A stretch of 11,293 nucleotides of DNA, taken from contig PLZZ01000214.1 in assembly GCA_003153585.1 (NCBI GenBank), forward strand, positions 10,762 through 22,054, written 5' to 3'. This DNA comes from Acidobacteriota bacterium. Its GTDB lineage: Bacteria > Acidobacteriota > Terriglobia > Acidiferrales > UBA7541. Under the pieces are notes generated by a model. The model was not told the origin of the DNA. It did no database searches and worked only from the letters and a program-made list of their open reading frames with translations. Shown here in pieces: positions 1 through 6,913 of this stretch. A program made the position numbers and the translations under genes. How positions within the stretch are numbered: the stretch's first letter is position 1; each line of letters starts with the position of its first letter.

Positions 1-498
1 CCCTACATCGGGGCGTTATTCCACGGGCCAAATTACGGAGTCGGCTTTCTAACCGCCGGAATCGTTCTGGCGATTATGGTCGTGCCGTTCATTATTTCTG
101 TCTCGCGGGAAGTTCTTTTGACGGTGCCGCGCGAGCAGCGCGAAGCGGCGCTTGCGATGGGCGCTACGCGATGGGAATCCACCTGGAAAGTGGTGGTCCC
201 GTGGGCTCGCACCGGCATCATGGGTTCCGTGTTTTTGGCACTGGCTCGCGCGCTGGGTGAAACGATGGCCGTCACCATGGTGATAGGTAATGCGCCAACG
301 ATCGCCGCTTCGCTGCTTTCCCCCGGCGATACCATCGCTTCCACCATCGCCAGCCAGTTTACCGAGGCGACCGGAGACTTGTATTTGAGCTCACTGATCG
401 AACTGGGATTGGTGCTCTTCTTGATCACGTTTATTCTGAATGGCCTGGCTCGGATTTTGATTGTCGCCACTGGACGCGGAGGAGGCCGGCCCGCATGA
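1..498 (+). CDS. pstC: Phosphate ABC transporter permease PstC, 5' truncated
   Basis: C-terminal part of PstC, one of the two inner-membrane permeases of the PstSCAB high-affinity phosphate importer. The reading frame is open from base 1 (begins PYIGALFHG), so the true start lies left of the window; the ATG at 76 is internal. The visible part contains the EAA-type cytoplasmic loop that docks onto PstB (REAALAMGATRWES, then the PWARTGI turn), followed by the family segment ALGETMAVTMVIGN and a final membrane helix near the C terminus (ELGLVLFLITFILNGLARI). The TGA stop overlaps the ATG of pstA (ATGA), indicating translational coupling. Identity is firm from the EAA loop together with the pstA-pstB-phoU context. 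PstS is not in the window and may lie upstream. Confidence 0.95.
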   Translation, partial: PYIGALFHGPNYGVGFLTAGIVLAIMVVPFIISVSREVLLTVPREQREAALAMGATRWESTWKVVVPWARTGIMGSVFLALARALGETMAVTMVIGNAPTIAASLLSPGDTIASTIASQFTEATGDLYLSSLIELGLVLFLITFILNGLARILIVATGRGGGRPA

Positions 499-1349
499 GC
501 AATGCGCGTATTATCTGGCGAAAGTCATTAAATTACGTGATGCTGAGCTTGACCGGAATAGCCGCGCTTGGAGTGGTTTCGATTCTGTTCTTTATCCTTG
601 GATATTTGATCTGGAACGGCGGCAAATCGCTGAATTGGAATTTTTTTACGCAACTTCCAAAGCCCGTGGGTGAAACGGGCGGTGGAATGGCCAACGCCAT
701 TGTTGGCAGCCTGAAGCTGCTGATGTTGGCAGCTTTGATGGGCCTCCCGGTAGGATTGCTTACCGGCGTGTATCTTGCGGAGTTCGGGGGCAAAACGTTT
801 TCGTTCGTCGTACGGTACACGACGGATTTGCTGAACGGCGTGCCGTCCATCGTTATAGGCATTTTCGCCTACTCGCTGGTGGTGCTGCCGGTGAAGCATT
901 TCTCCGCGCTGGCCGGCGGGGTAGCACTGGGAATCATGGTGATTCCGATCACGGTGCGTAGCACGGAGGAGTTTCTTAGGGCGGTGCCCGGAAACCTGCG
1001 CGAAGGCGCGATGGCACTGGGAGCCAGCAAGTGGAAGACTATCGTTACCGTGGTGCTGCCCGCCGCGAGCGGCGGCATACTGACCGGAATGCTGCTGGCG
1101 CTCGCGCGCGTTGCCGGGGAAACTGCGCCGCTGCTCTTTACCGCCTTCGGCAACCGCTTTTGGAGCCCAGGTTTCGAACAGCCCACCGCTTCGCTTCCGG
1201 TAATGATATATACATATGCCATCGCGCCGTATGATGATTGGCACAGGCAGGCGTGGGCGGCGGGCTTGGTATTATTGGGCTTGGTGCTGGTTGCAAATCT
1301 GGGTGCCCGTCTTCTACTGAACCGCGGCAGCGCGGTCAGGAGCACGTGA
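495..1349 (+). CDS. pstA: Phosphate ABC transporter permease PstA
   Basis: Second inner-membrane permease of the phosphate importer, 284 residues, the usual PstA length. It has an N-terminal membrane helix (about residues 16-38), a periplasmic stretch, then several further helices. The [16 protein letters not shown] segment at 111-126 is highly characteristic of PstA. The EAA loop lies at about 169-190 ([15 protein letters not shown]...LP), and the following [19 protein letters not shown] matches the phosphate-permease signature. The start ATG overlaps the pstC stop, which fixes it; a purine-rich GGAGG sits at 480-484. The stop is one base before the pstB start. It partners PstC to form the membrane channel energised by PstB. 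Confidence 0.96.
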   Translation: MSNARIIWRKSLNYVMLSLTGIAALGVVSILFFILGYLIWNGGKSLNWNFFTQLPKPVGETGGGMANAIVGSLKLLMLAALMGLPVGLLTGVYLAEFGGKTFSFVVRYTTDLLNGVPSIVIGIFAYSLVVLPVKHFSALAGGVALGIMVIPITVRSTEEFLRAVPGNLREGAMALGASKWKTIVTVVLPAASGGILTGMLLALARVAGETAPLLFTAFGNRFWSPGFEQPTASLPVMIYTYAIAPYDDWHRQAWAAGLVLLGLVLVANLGARLLLNRGSAVRST

Positions 1350-1350
1350 T

Positions 1351-2190
1351 ATGCCGTCGGTTTCCCAAGGCAGCAATGCCACCGCCGCAAGACTCGCTTC
1401 ACAAGTGCGTATGAATGATCCTCGTTCGATGGCTTCGGAAAAGGAGACGCCGGTGCGCTTTCAGATCTCCGACCTGAATTTTTTCTACGGCCCAAAGCAG
1501 GCCATCTTTGGGCTGAATCTGAATATCCCGGTGAATAAGGTGACCGCCTTAATCGGACCTTCGGGATGCGGAAAGTCTACATTCCTGCGCACGTTGAACC
1601 GCATGAACGAGATCATCAGAAACACTCGCGTGGACGGCGAAATCTTGCTCGACGGCCAAGATATACACTCGATGGATGTGGTGAATCTGCGGCGCCGTGT
1701 CGGAATGGTGTTTCAGAGGCCGAATCCTTTTCCGAAGTCGATTTATGAAAACGTGGCGTATGGACTTCGCATCAATGGTTATAAGGGGCGCCTCGACGAA
1801 CTAGTAGAAAGCAGCCTGCACCGCGCGGCGCTTTGGGACGAGGTCAAGGATTACCTTCACAAGTCGGCTTTCGCGCTTTCCGGCGGGCAGCAGCAGAGGC
1901 TGTGTATTGCGCGCGCTCTCGCCGTGAATCCTGAAGTGCTTTTGCTGGACGAACCCTGCTCCGCGCTGGATCCGGTGACGACCGCAAAGATTGAAGAATT
2001 ATTGTTTCAGCTGAAGGATAGCTGCACCATGGCAATCGTTACTCACAACATGCAGCAGGCAGCCCGCGCCAGCGATTTCACCGCCTTCATGCTGGACGGC
2101 AAACTTATCGAACACAGCGAAACATCTAAACTATTTACGACCCCTACCGATCCGCGTACTGAGGCCTACATTACCGGCCGCTTCGGTTAA
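1351..2190 (+). CDS. pstB: Phosphate ABC transporter ATP-binding protein PstB
   Basis: Cytoplasmic ATPase of the Pst phosphate importer, 279 residues. Walker A is GPSGCGKST (69-77), Q-loop Q122 sits inside the PstB hallmark [10 protein letters not shown] (121-130), the ABC signature is LSGGQ (176-180), Walker B is VLLLDEP (196-202) and the switch histidine is H232 in VTHNM. The protein carries about 30 extra N-terminal residues before the nucleotide-binding fold begins ([11 protein letters not shown]). ATG codons at 1411 and 1429 are therefore alternative starts, but AGGAG eight bases before 1351 supports the longer form. It is one base downstream of pstA and co-transcribed with it. Confidence 0.96.
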   Translation: MPSVSQGSNATAARLASQVRMNDPRSMASEKETPVRFQISDLNFFYGPKQAIFGLNLNIPVNKVTALIGPSGCGKSTFLRTLNRMNEIIRNTRVDGEILLDGQDIHSMDVVNLRRRVGMVFQRPNPFPKSIYENVAYGLRINGYKGRLDELVESSLHRAALWDEVKDYLHKSAFALSGGQQQRLCIARALAVNPEVLLLDEPCSALDPVTTAKIEELLFQLKDSCTMAIVTHNMQQAARASDFTAFMLDGKLIEHSETSKLFTTPTDPRTEAYITGRFG

Positions 2191-2244
2191 AGTGGATTGG
2201 TTCATCGGGCTATTGCACGCAGAAACGGAAAGGTCTGAGGAAAC

Positions 2245-2910
2245 ATGGAACGACATTTTGAGCGAGACCTCGAAGAACTGAAACAGCGACTGCTTTGGAT
2301 GGGAAGCCTCGCCGAGCGAGCCGTCCATCAGGCCATCCACGCGGTACTGGATGGGGAAGAGCACCTCGCCGAGACCGTTTTGACTGAAGAAGATGCGATT
2401 AACGAGATTCAGATTGAAATCGACGAGCGCGTGCAACGATTGCTGGCCCTGCAGCAGCCCATGGCCGCCGACTTGCGATTCTTGCTTGCGGTCTCACGCA
2501 TCAATGGAGATCTCGAGCGCATCGGAGACCAAGCCGTCAATATCGCGCAGTCAGCAACGCGGATCATGCGCCATCCGCAGGTGAAGCCTTACGTTGATTT
2601 GCCGCGAATGAGCGAGCTGGCTGAGGGGATGGTCCGCGATAGCTTGAATGCCCTGGTGCGAGGAGATATCGAGCTAGCGCACAGCGTGCTTCAGCGCGAT
2701 GACCAGGTGGACCGGCTGCGCGACCAACTCTTTCGCGAGTTGCTTACCTACATGATGGAAAACTCCGCCGTGGTGTTCTCCGCCTTCGAACTTGTTTTGG
2801 TGGCGAAGAACATCGAACGCATCGGGGATCACGCTACAAACATCGCCGAAGACGTGATTTACTTCGTCGCCGGCCGCGACGTACGGCACCCAGCGCTCGA
2901 CCGCCGTTAA
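2245..2910 (+). CDS. phoU: Phosphate transport system regulator PhoU
   Basis: PhoU, 221 residues, the standard length. It is an all-helical cytoplasmic protein with two three-helix repeats that couples the Pst transporter to the PhoR/PhoB phosphate response and restrains phosphate uptake. Each repeat ends in the metal-binding motif: ERIGDQAVNIAQ at 91-102 and ERIGDHATNIAE at 191-202. The start ATG is preceded by GAGG a few bases upstream, and the gene follows pstB by 54 bases, the common pst-operon order. No Pho box or histidine-kinase/regulator pair is visible in the window. No convincing terminator stands in the 83 bases before the convergent STAS gene. Confidence 0.96.
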   Translation: MERHFERDLEELKQRLLWMGSLAERAVHQAIHAVLDGEEHLAETVLTEEDAINEIQIEIDERVQRLLALQQPMAADLRFLLAVSRINGDLERIGDQAVNIAQSATRIMRHPQVKPYVDLPRMSELAEGMVRDSLNALVRGDIELAHSVLQRDDQVDRLRDQLFRELLTYMMENSAVVFSAFELVLVAKNIERIGDHATNIAEDVIYFVAGRDVRHPALDRR

Positions 2911-2993
2911 ACATCTTTTTTGCCCACGCCACGGCCCGGACACACTTCTTCTAACGAGAGTAATTCTTTTGACATTACACGCAGGAAGAGGGT

Positions 2994-3329
2994 CTAGATG
3001 CGCGTAAGAGCCGTAGCTTCGTCTTCGGCGAGGTCAAGAATTGTGTCGAGCCGGACCATTTTCAACAGCATCACTACCCGCTTATTCGGCGCGAAGTAGG
3101 TGCATTTTCCGCCCGCGCGCTTCAGCGTGGTGAACGCACGAACGAGTGCCCCAATCCCCGAACTGTCGAGTTCGGTAACGCCGGCGAGATTTACAGCTAC
3201 GTGTGTGGTTCCCGCTTCGATGAGCTGCTGAATCTGATTGCGAAAAGATTCTTCAGCGTCGCCCAATTTCAGCGGCCCGTCGAGATCCAGGATTGTGGCT
3301 CGGCCAGCCTTGCGGATGCCAATGTTCAC
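2994..3329 (-). CDS. STAS-domain anti-sigma-factor-antagonist-like protein
   Basis: A stand-alone STAS protein of 111 residues, the SpoIIAA/RsbV fold that switches partner proteins by serine phosphorylation. The opening strand MNIGIRKAGRATILDLDG and the central ELDSSGIGALV (about 54-63) are typical; the first Ser after Asp-55 is the expected phosphosite. The frame extends upstream to a TTG at 3380, but I prefer the GTG at 3329: it has GAGG five bases upstream, starts exactly where related proteins start, and a possible -10 (CATAAT, 3368-3363) would lie inside the longer version. No kinase (RsbW-like) or PP2C phosphatase is next to it, so its partner is unknown. It is divergent from the GAF-HlyD operon and convergent with phoU. 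Confidence 0.9.
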   Translation of the reverse strand: MNIGIRKAGRATILDLDGPLKLGDAEESFRNQIQQLIEAGTTHVAVNLAGVTELDSSGIGALVRAFTTLKRAGGKCTYFAPNKRVVMLLKMVRLDTILDLAEDEATALTRI

Positions 3330-3362
3330 ATGTGCCTCACTGCGCTTTGCAAAGCTATCTGA

Positions 3363-3390
3363 ATTATGTCCGGCAATCAAGTCCCTGCAA
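3363..3390 (-). promoter_or_regulatory. Possible sigma-70-type promoter for the STAS gene
   Basis: On the - strand, TTGCAG (3390-3385) and CATAAT (3368-3363) are separated by 16 bases. The -10 matches consensus at five of six positions, while the -35 is weak. The implied transcript start near 3356 gives a short leader of about 27 bases before the GTG at 3329, consistent with that start choice. This was assigned by eye only. Confidence 0.35.
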
Positions 3391-3432
3391 AAAACTTCTA
3401 AGAAATACGGCAGATACCGTCAGCGGTCTTCC

Positions 3433-3461
3433 TTGACGCTGTACACGGCATTTGCTAGGCT
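3433..3461 (+). promoter_or_regulatory. Possible sigma-70-type promoter for the adaptor/protease operon
   Basis: TTGACG (3433-3438) and TAGGCT (3456-3461) are spaced by 17 bases in the divergent intergenic region upstream of the GAF-HlyD gene. The -35 is good and the -10 poor. The implied start near 3468 leaves a leader of about 64 bases. I found no -24/-12 element here, so the operon does not appear to share the sigma-54 control of the peptide genes. Confidence 0.3.
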
Positions 3462-3531
3462 GCCTCACTATCTCTTCATTCGCGCGCGGTGTTTACCCGC
3501 GATAAGAGTATCCCCTGCCGCTGGGAGAGTA

Positions 3532-5958
3532 ATGGAAACATCTTCCGCGCTTTTTGAACTCGCGAGCATATCTTTAGCGTGCCGCGATCAAGACACCCTG
3601 CTCAAGACCTTCGCCGCCCGAGTGGGCACTACGCTCGGAGCGCGCGCCGTGCTCGTATGGACGACGAATGGAACAGCAGAGGAACTCCTTTGCCGCATGC
3701 GCTGGACCGAGCCGGGCGAACGCTTGCATCCCACTGAGCTGCCTGTCAACGGAGGAACGCTCGCAATATTGTACCAATCAGCCGCCACCAGGCGTTTGCC
3801 CGCACGCGAAATCGCACCAGAAGATCTTGAGCATCTTGATGAGTTCAGCCGTACACGGGTGAAATCCGCTTTGTATTCATCCCTGCCGGGAGCGCAAAGG
3901 CCGGAAGGCGTAGTCGAGGTTCTCAACAAGCGCACCGGAGACTTCACCGCCGAAGACGCGCACTTCCTGGAAGAAGCATGCCAGCTGGCAGGCCGTGCAC
4001 TGACCAATCTGGGCGCGATTGAACAGGAACGGCAGAGCCAACTCGCCACTCTCGAACGCCTGACCGCGCTATACGACCTGGGCCAGACATTTACGTCAAC
4101 TCTGGAACTGGAAGAGCTTCTCCCCATCGTAGCGGGTAAAATCCGCGACATTTTGGGGGCCGGAGCCTGCAATCTCTGGCTCGCTTCGCCTGACGGACAG
4201 GAACTCAATCTCGCGAAGCAAATCGGCGATGACCCTACGATTGAAGAGGACGCCACCGCGTCATTAAGTGAAGGATTGCTGGCTGAAGTTGCGCAGCAAG
4301 CGAACCCGAAATTAGTCGAAGACCCGAGCGGGGAAGCCGGGCTCGCCGAACGCATTGAAGCTGGCGGGGATTTCGAGCTCCAGTCTTGGATGGCAGCGCC
4401 CCTGCGAAAAGACGACGAGGTTCTCGGTGTCGTCGAGATCATTAATAAGGCGGATGGCACGCTGTTCAATGAAGACGATCTATTTTTCCTCTCCAGTATC
4501 AGCGAACAGGCCGCGGTGGCACTGCACAATGCAAATCTGCTGGAGTCCGAGCGAAAGGTTCACGCCCTCGATGCCCTGCTGAAAATTTCGCAGGAAATTA
4601 CTTCCACTCTGGATCTCGATCACGTTTTGACCACGGTAGTGGCGCAGTCCGCATCAGTCGTGCCGTTTGAGAGTTGCGTTATTGGATTTTACGACCGCGG
4701 GCGCTTCGTCCTGGGGGCCGTCTCCGGAGAAACGGAAGTTCCGAAGACGCGGGAAATGAGCGAGCTGCGCGAACGCATGGAGTGGGTGGCGGAGCAGGAT
4801 AGTCACGTTTCGGCGAATTTTCATGAGGATGGCTGGCAAGTCGAGCCCGCAGAAGCGCACGCCCAAATTGTCTCGTTCCTGGAAGCCCATGAATACCAAG
4901 GCTTTTATGGCTTACCATTGCGCGACGATCAAGGAACGCTCGGCGCAATGATTCTTCTGAGCAAGGAAGCCGATTTTCTATCAGAAAGCCATTTGGAAAC
5001 TCTGGCCATCCTTGCCAGCCAGACTACGGTTGCAATCCGCAACGCCCAGCTTTATCAGCAAGTTCCGCTGGCGAATATTTTGCATCCGTTTGCGCAGAGA
5101 AAGAAAAAGTTCCTTGCCGCTGTGCCGCAGAGCCGCATGATGGAATACGCGCAACGCGCCGGCATCGTGGCCCTGTTTCTGACGATAATCCCATGGCCCA
5201 TGCGCGTTGGCACCGACGCCACTGTGGTCCCATCTGAGCGCCGCACGGTGAGTGCAATCGAGGGCGGAGTTGTAAAACAAGTTTTCGTGCGCGAAGGCGA
5301 TTCAGTGAAACCAGGCCAGGTGCTTGCACAACTGGACGACAGCGAGGATCGCATAAAGCTTATAGAAGCGGACACGGCGTTGTCTCAGGTGCGGCGTGAA
5401 TTAGCCGAAGCCGAATTCAGGAATGACCCCGCAGCGGCGGGGCAGGCTCAAATACGCTCCCAGATGTATTCCGCTGAAGTTGCCCTCGAGCAGGAGCGCA
5501 TAAATGACGCGCGTTTGACCTCACCGATAGCTGGTATTGTCATCACCCCGAAGGTGGAAGAAAAATCCGGGTCCATGATTAAACCCGGGGATAGTTTCTG
5601 CGAGGTAGTATCCCAGGAGCGCATGGCTGCGGAAATGAGCGTCCCCGAAACTGATCTTTCGCTCGTACGTCCGGGCGAAAATGTGTCTCTGAAATTAAAC
5701 GCGTTCCCGACGACGACGTTTGAGGGAACCGTCGATCGCATAGGCGCACAAACTCGAACCGACTCCGGCGACCAATATTTCCTGGTGCGCGCGATATTCG
5801 AAAATGCCGGAGGAAAGGCTCGCAATGGAATGGTCGGGCGAGTGAGAATTCGATCGCGCGGCGGGTGGTTCGACAGCGGATGGTACCCGGTTGGGTACGT
5901 TATTCTGCGTTCGCCGTTCAGATGGTTCTGGCAAAAGCTATGGCCCTGGCTGCCGTAA
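3532..5958 (+). CDS. Triple-GAF sensor fused to a HlyD-type membrane adaptor
   Basis: An 808-residue fusion. Three GAF-like domains occupy roughly residues 5-160, 175-335 and 345-510; each module ends in a similar helix (GRALTNLGAIEQER, AVALHNANLLESER, TVAIRNAQLYQQ). One membrane helix follows (about 543-555, AGIVALFLTIIPWPM), then a HlyD/RND-type adaptor with a split lipoyl-like domain: AIEGGVVKQVFVREGDSVKPG (575-595) and LTSPIAGIVITPKVEEKSG (662-680), around a short coiled coil (about 608-660). A beta-barrel and a tryptophan-rich tail follow. The GAF part should be cytoplasmic and the adaptor periplasmic. The frame is open back to 3238, but that stretch is antisense to the STAS gene and of low quality; ATG 3532 with GGGAGAG just upstream is the likely start. 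It leads a three-gene operon. The GAF ligand is unknown. Confidence 0.88.
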   Translation: METSSALFELASISLACRDQDTLLKTFAARVGTTLGARAVLVWTTNGTAEELLCRMRWTEPGERLHPTELPVNGGTLAILYQSAATRRLPAREIAPEDLEHLDEFSRTRVKSALYSSLPGAQRPEGVVEVLNKRTGDFTAEDAHFLEEACQLAGRALTNLGAIEQERQSQLATLERLTALYDLGQTFTSTLELEELLPIVAGKIRDILGAGACNLWLASPDGQELNLAKQIGDDPTIEEDATASLSEGLLAEVAQQANPKLVEDPSGEAGLAERIEAGGDFELQSWMAAPLRKDDEVLGVVEIINKADGTLFNEDDLFFLSSISEQAAVALHNANLLESERKVHALDALLKISQEITSTLDLDHVLTTVVAQSASVVPFESCVIGFYDRGRFVLGAVSGETEVPKTREMSELRERMEWVAEQDSHVSANFHEDGWQVEPAEAHAQIVSFLEAHEYQGFYGLPLRDDQGTLGAMILLSKEADFLSESHLETLAILASQTTVAIRNAQLYQQVPLANILHPFAQRKKKFLAAVPQSRMMEYAQRAGIVALFLTIIPWPMRVGTDATVVPSERRTVSAIEGGVVKQVFVREGDSVKPGQVLAQLDDSEDRIKLIEADTALSQVRRELAEAEFRNDPAAAGQAQIRSQMYSAEVALEQERINDARLTSPIAGIVITPKVEEKSGSMIKPGDSFCEVVSQERMAAEMSVPETDLSLVRPGENVSLKLNAFPTTTFEGTVDRIGAQTRTDSGDQYFLVRAIFENAGGKARNGMVGRVRIRSRGGWFDSGWYPVGYVILRSPFRWFWQKLWPWLP

Positions 5959-5977
5959 AAAAAGAGGAACCTTCAAT

Positions 5978-6901
5978 ATGAAACGCGCCGCGTTGATTTT
6001 AATCGCTGCAATGGCGGTTGTCGGAAATGGTTGCGACAACTCGTCTGTGGCTTCCGGCCCCAAGAATGCGCCGCTATCCAACGCAGCTTCGTCTCAGGCT
6101 CCCGCGCCAAGCGCAGTTTCCGCAAAAGGGACCGAGACGGGAGATATTCTAAGCGTGCTGACAGTGGAACATCAGGTGGATCTCTCCTCGCAGCGCGATG
6201 GCACGGTGACGTCCGTTGCCAAAGATGAAGGCAGCGTGGTCAAGACCGGCGAAATTCTCGGCCGGCTTGACGACCGAAGTCTGCAACAGGAGCTCATCAA
6301 GGCGCGCGATGATCTGAAGGTGACTCAGAACAACTTGCAATACAAAGCAGCGGAACTAAAGGCTAAGGGCGCAGCCTACCGGCGTCAGCAGCAGTTGCGG
6401 GAAGCGGGATTGTCAAGTCAGGCCGATCTCGAAGCCGCGGAATTCGAAGCGAAAGGGGCTGAGTACGACATGCATGGATATGAGGCCTTGGTCGAAAGCG
6501 GCCAAGCCGAGATCCACCGGCTCGAAATTGAAATCGACCAGACCGTTTTGCGCGCTCCGTTCTCGGGCGTCGTGGCGCGACGCTATGTTCGAGAAGGGCA
6601 AGCTGTCGTCAAAGGTGACAAGTGTTTTCGAGTGAGCCAGCTGTATCCACTGCAGGTACAGTTTCAAATTTCCGAATTGGCAACCCCGCACCCCGCACTC
6701 GGCGCGCCGGTTAACCTCGTCCTCTTGGGTGGTACCAATCGCCCGCTCAACGCGAAAGTGGTGAAGGTCAGTCCTACCGTGGATCCATCCAGCGATAGTT
6801 ACGATGTGGTAGCACAGCTCACCGGTTCCGGACTTTCGGATCTACGTCCCGGAATGGCCGTGCGCGTCGGATGGCCCGGAACCTCGCCATCAAAGCCGTA
6901 G
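5978..6901 (+). CDS. HlyD/RND-type periplasmic adaptor, probable lipoprotein
   Basis: A 307-residue periplasmic adaptor (membrane fusion protein family). The N terminus is a signal peptide, MKRAALILIAAMAVVG, followed by NGC; Cys-19 could be lipidated, although GNGC is a poor lipobox. A low-complexity Ser/Ala/Pro linker runs to about 50. The lipoyl half-motifs are SQRDGTVTSVAKDEGSVVK (71-89) and LRAPFSGVVARRYVREGQ (191-208), flanking a helical hairpin (about 100-188) rich in Glu, Lys and Ala. A beta-barrel region closes with LRPGMAVRVGWPG. The start at 5978 is chosen for its signal peptide and the AGAGG about ten bases upstream; an in-frame ATG at 5891 would overlap the preceding gene. Such adaptors normally link an inner-membrane pump to an outer-membrane channel, neither of which is in the window. 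Confidence 0.9.
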   Translation: MKRAALILIAAMAVVGNGCDNSSVASGPKNAPLSNAASSQAPAPSAVSAKGTETGDILSVLTVEHQVDLSSQRDGTVTSVAKDEGSVVKTGEILGRLDDRSLQQELIKARDDLKVTQNNLQYKAAELKAKGAAYRRQQQLREAGLSSQADLEAAEFEAKGAEYDMHGYEALVESGQAEIHRLEIEIDQTVLRAPFSGVVARRYVREGQAVVKGDKCFRVSQLYPLQVQFQISELATPHPALGAPVNLVLLGGTNRPLNAKVVKVSPTVDPSSDSYDVVAQLTGSGLSDLRPGMAVRVGWPGTSPSKP

Positions 6902-6913
6902 GGGATCTCGACC

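Noticed and set aside
3238..3531. N-terminal extension of the GAF-HlyD protein by 98 codons
   Set aside because: The extension is antisense to the STAS gene, Arg/Ser-rich and featureless, and crosses the likely promoter; ATG 3532 with GGGAGAG just upstream fits better.
3588..4529. A 313-codon - strand frame inside the GAF gene
   Set aside because: Serine/arginine-rich low-complexity translation typical of the complement of a high-GC gene; no domain visible.
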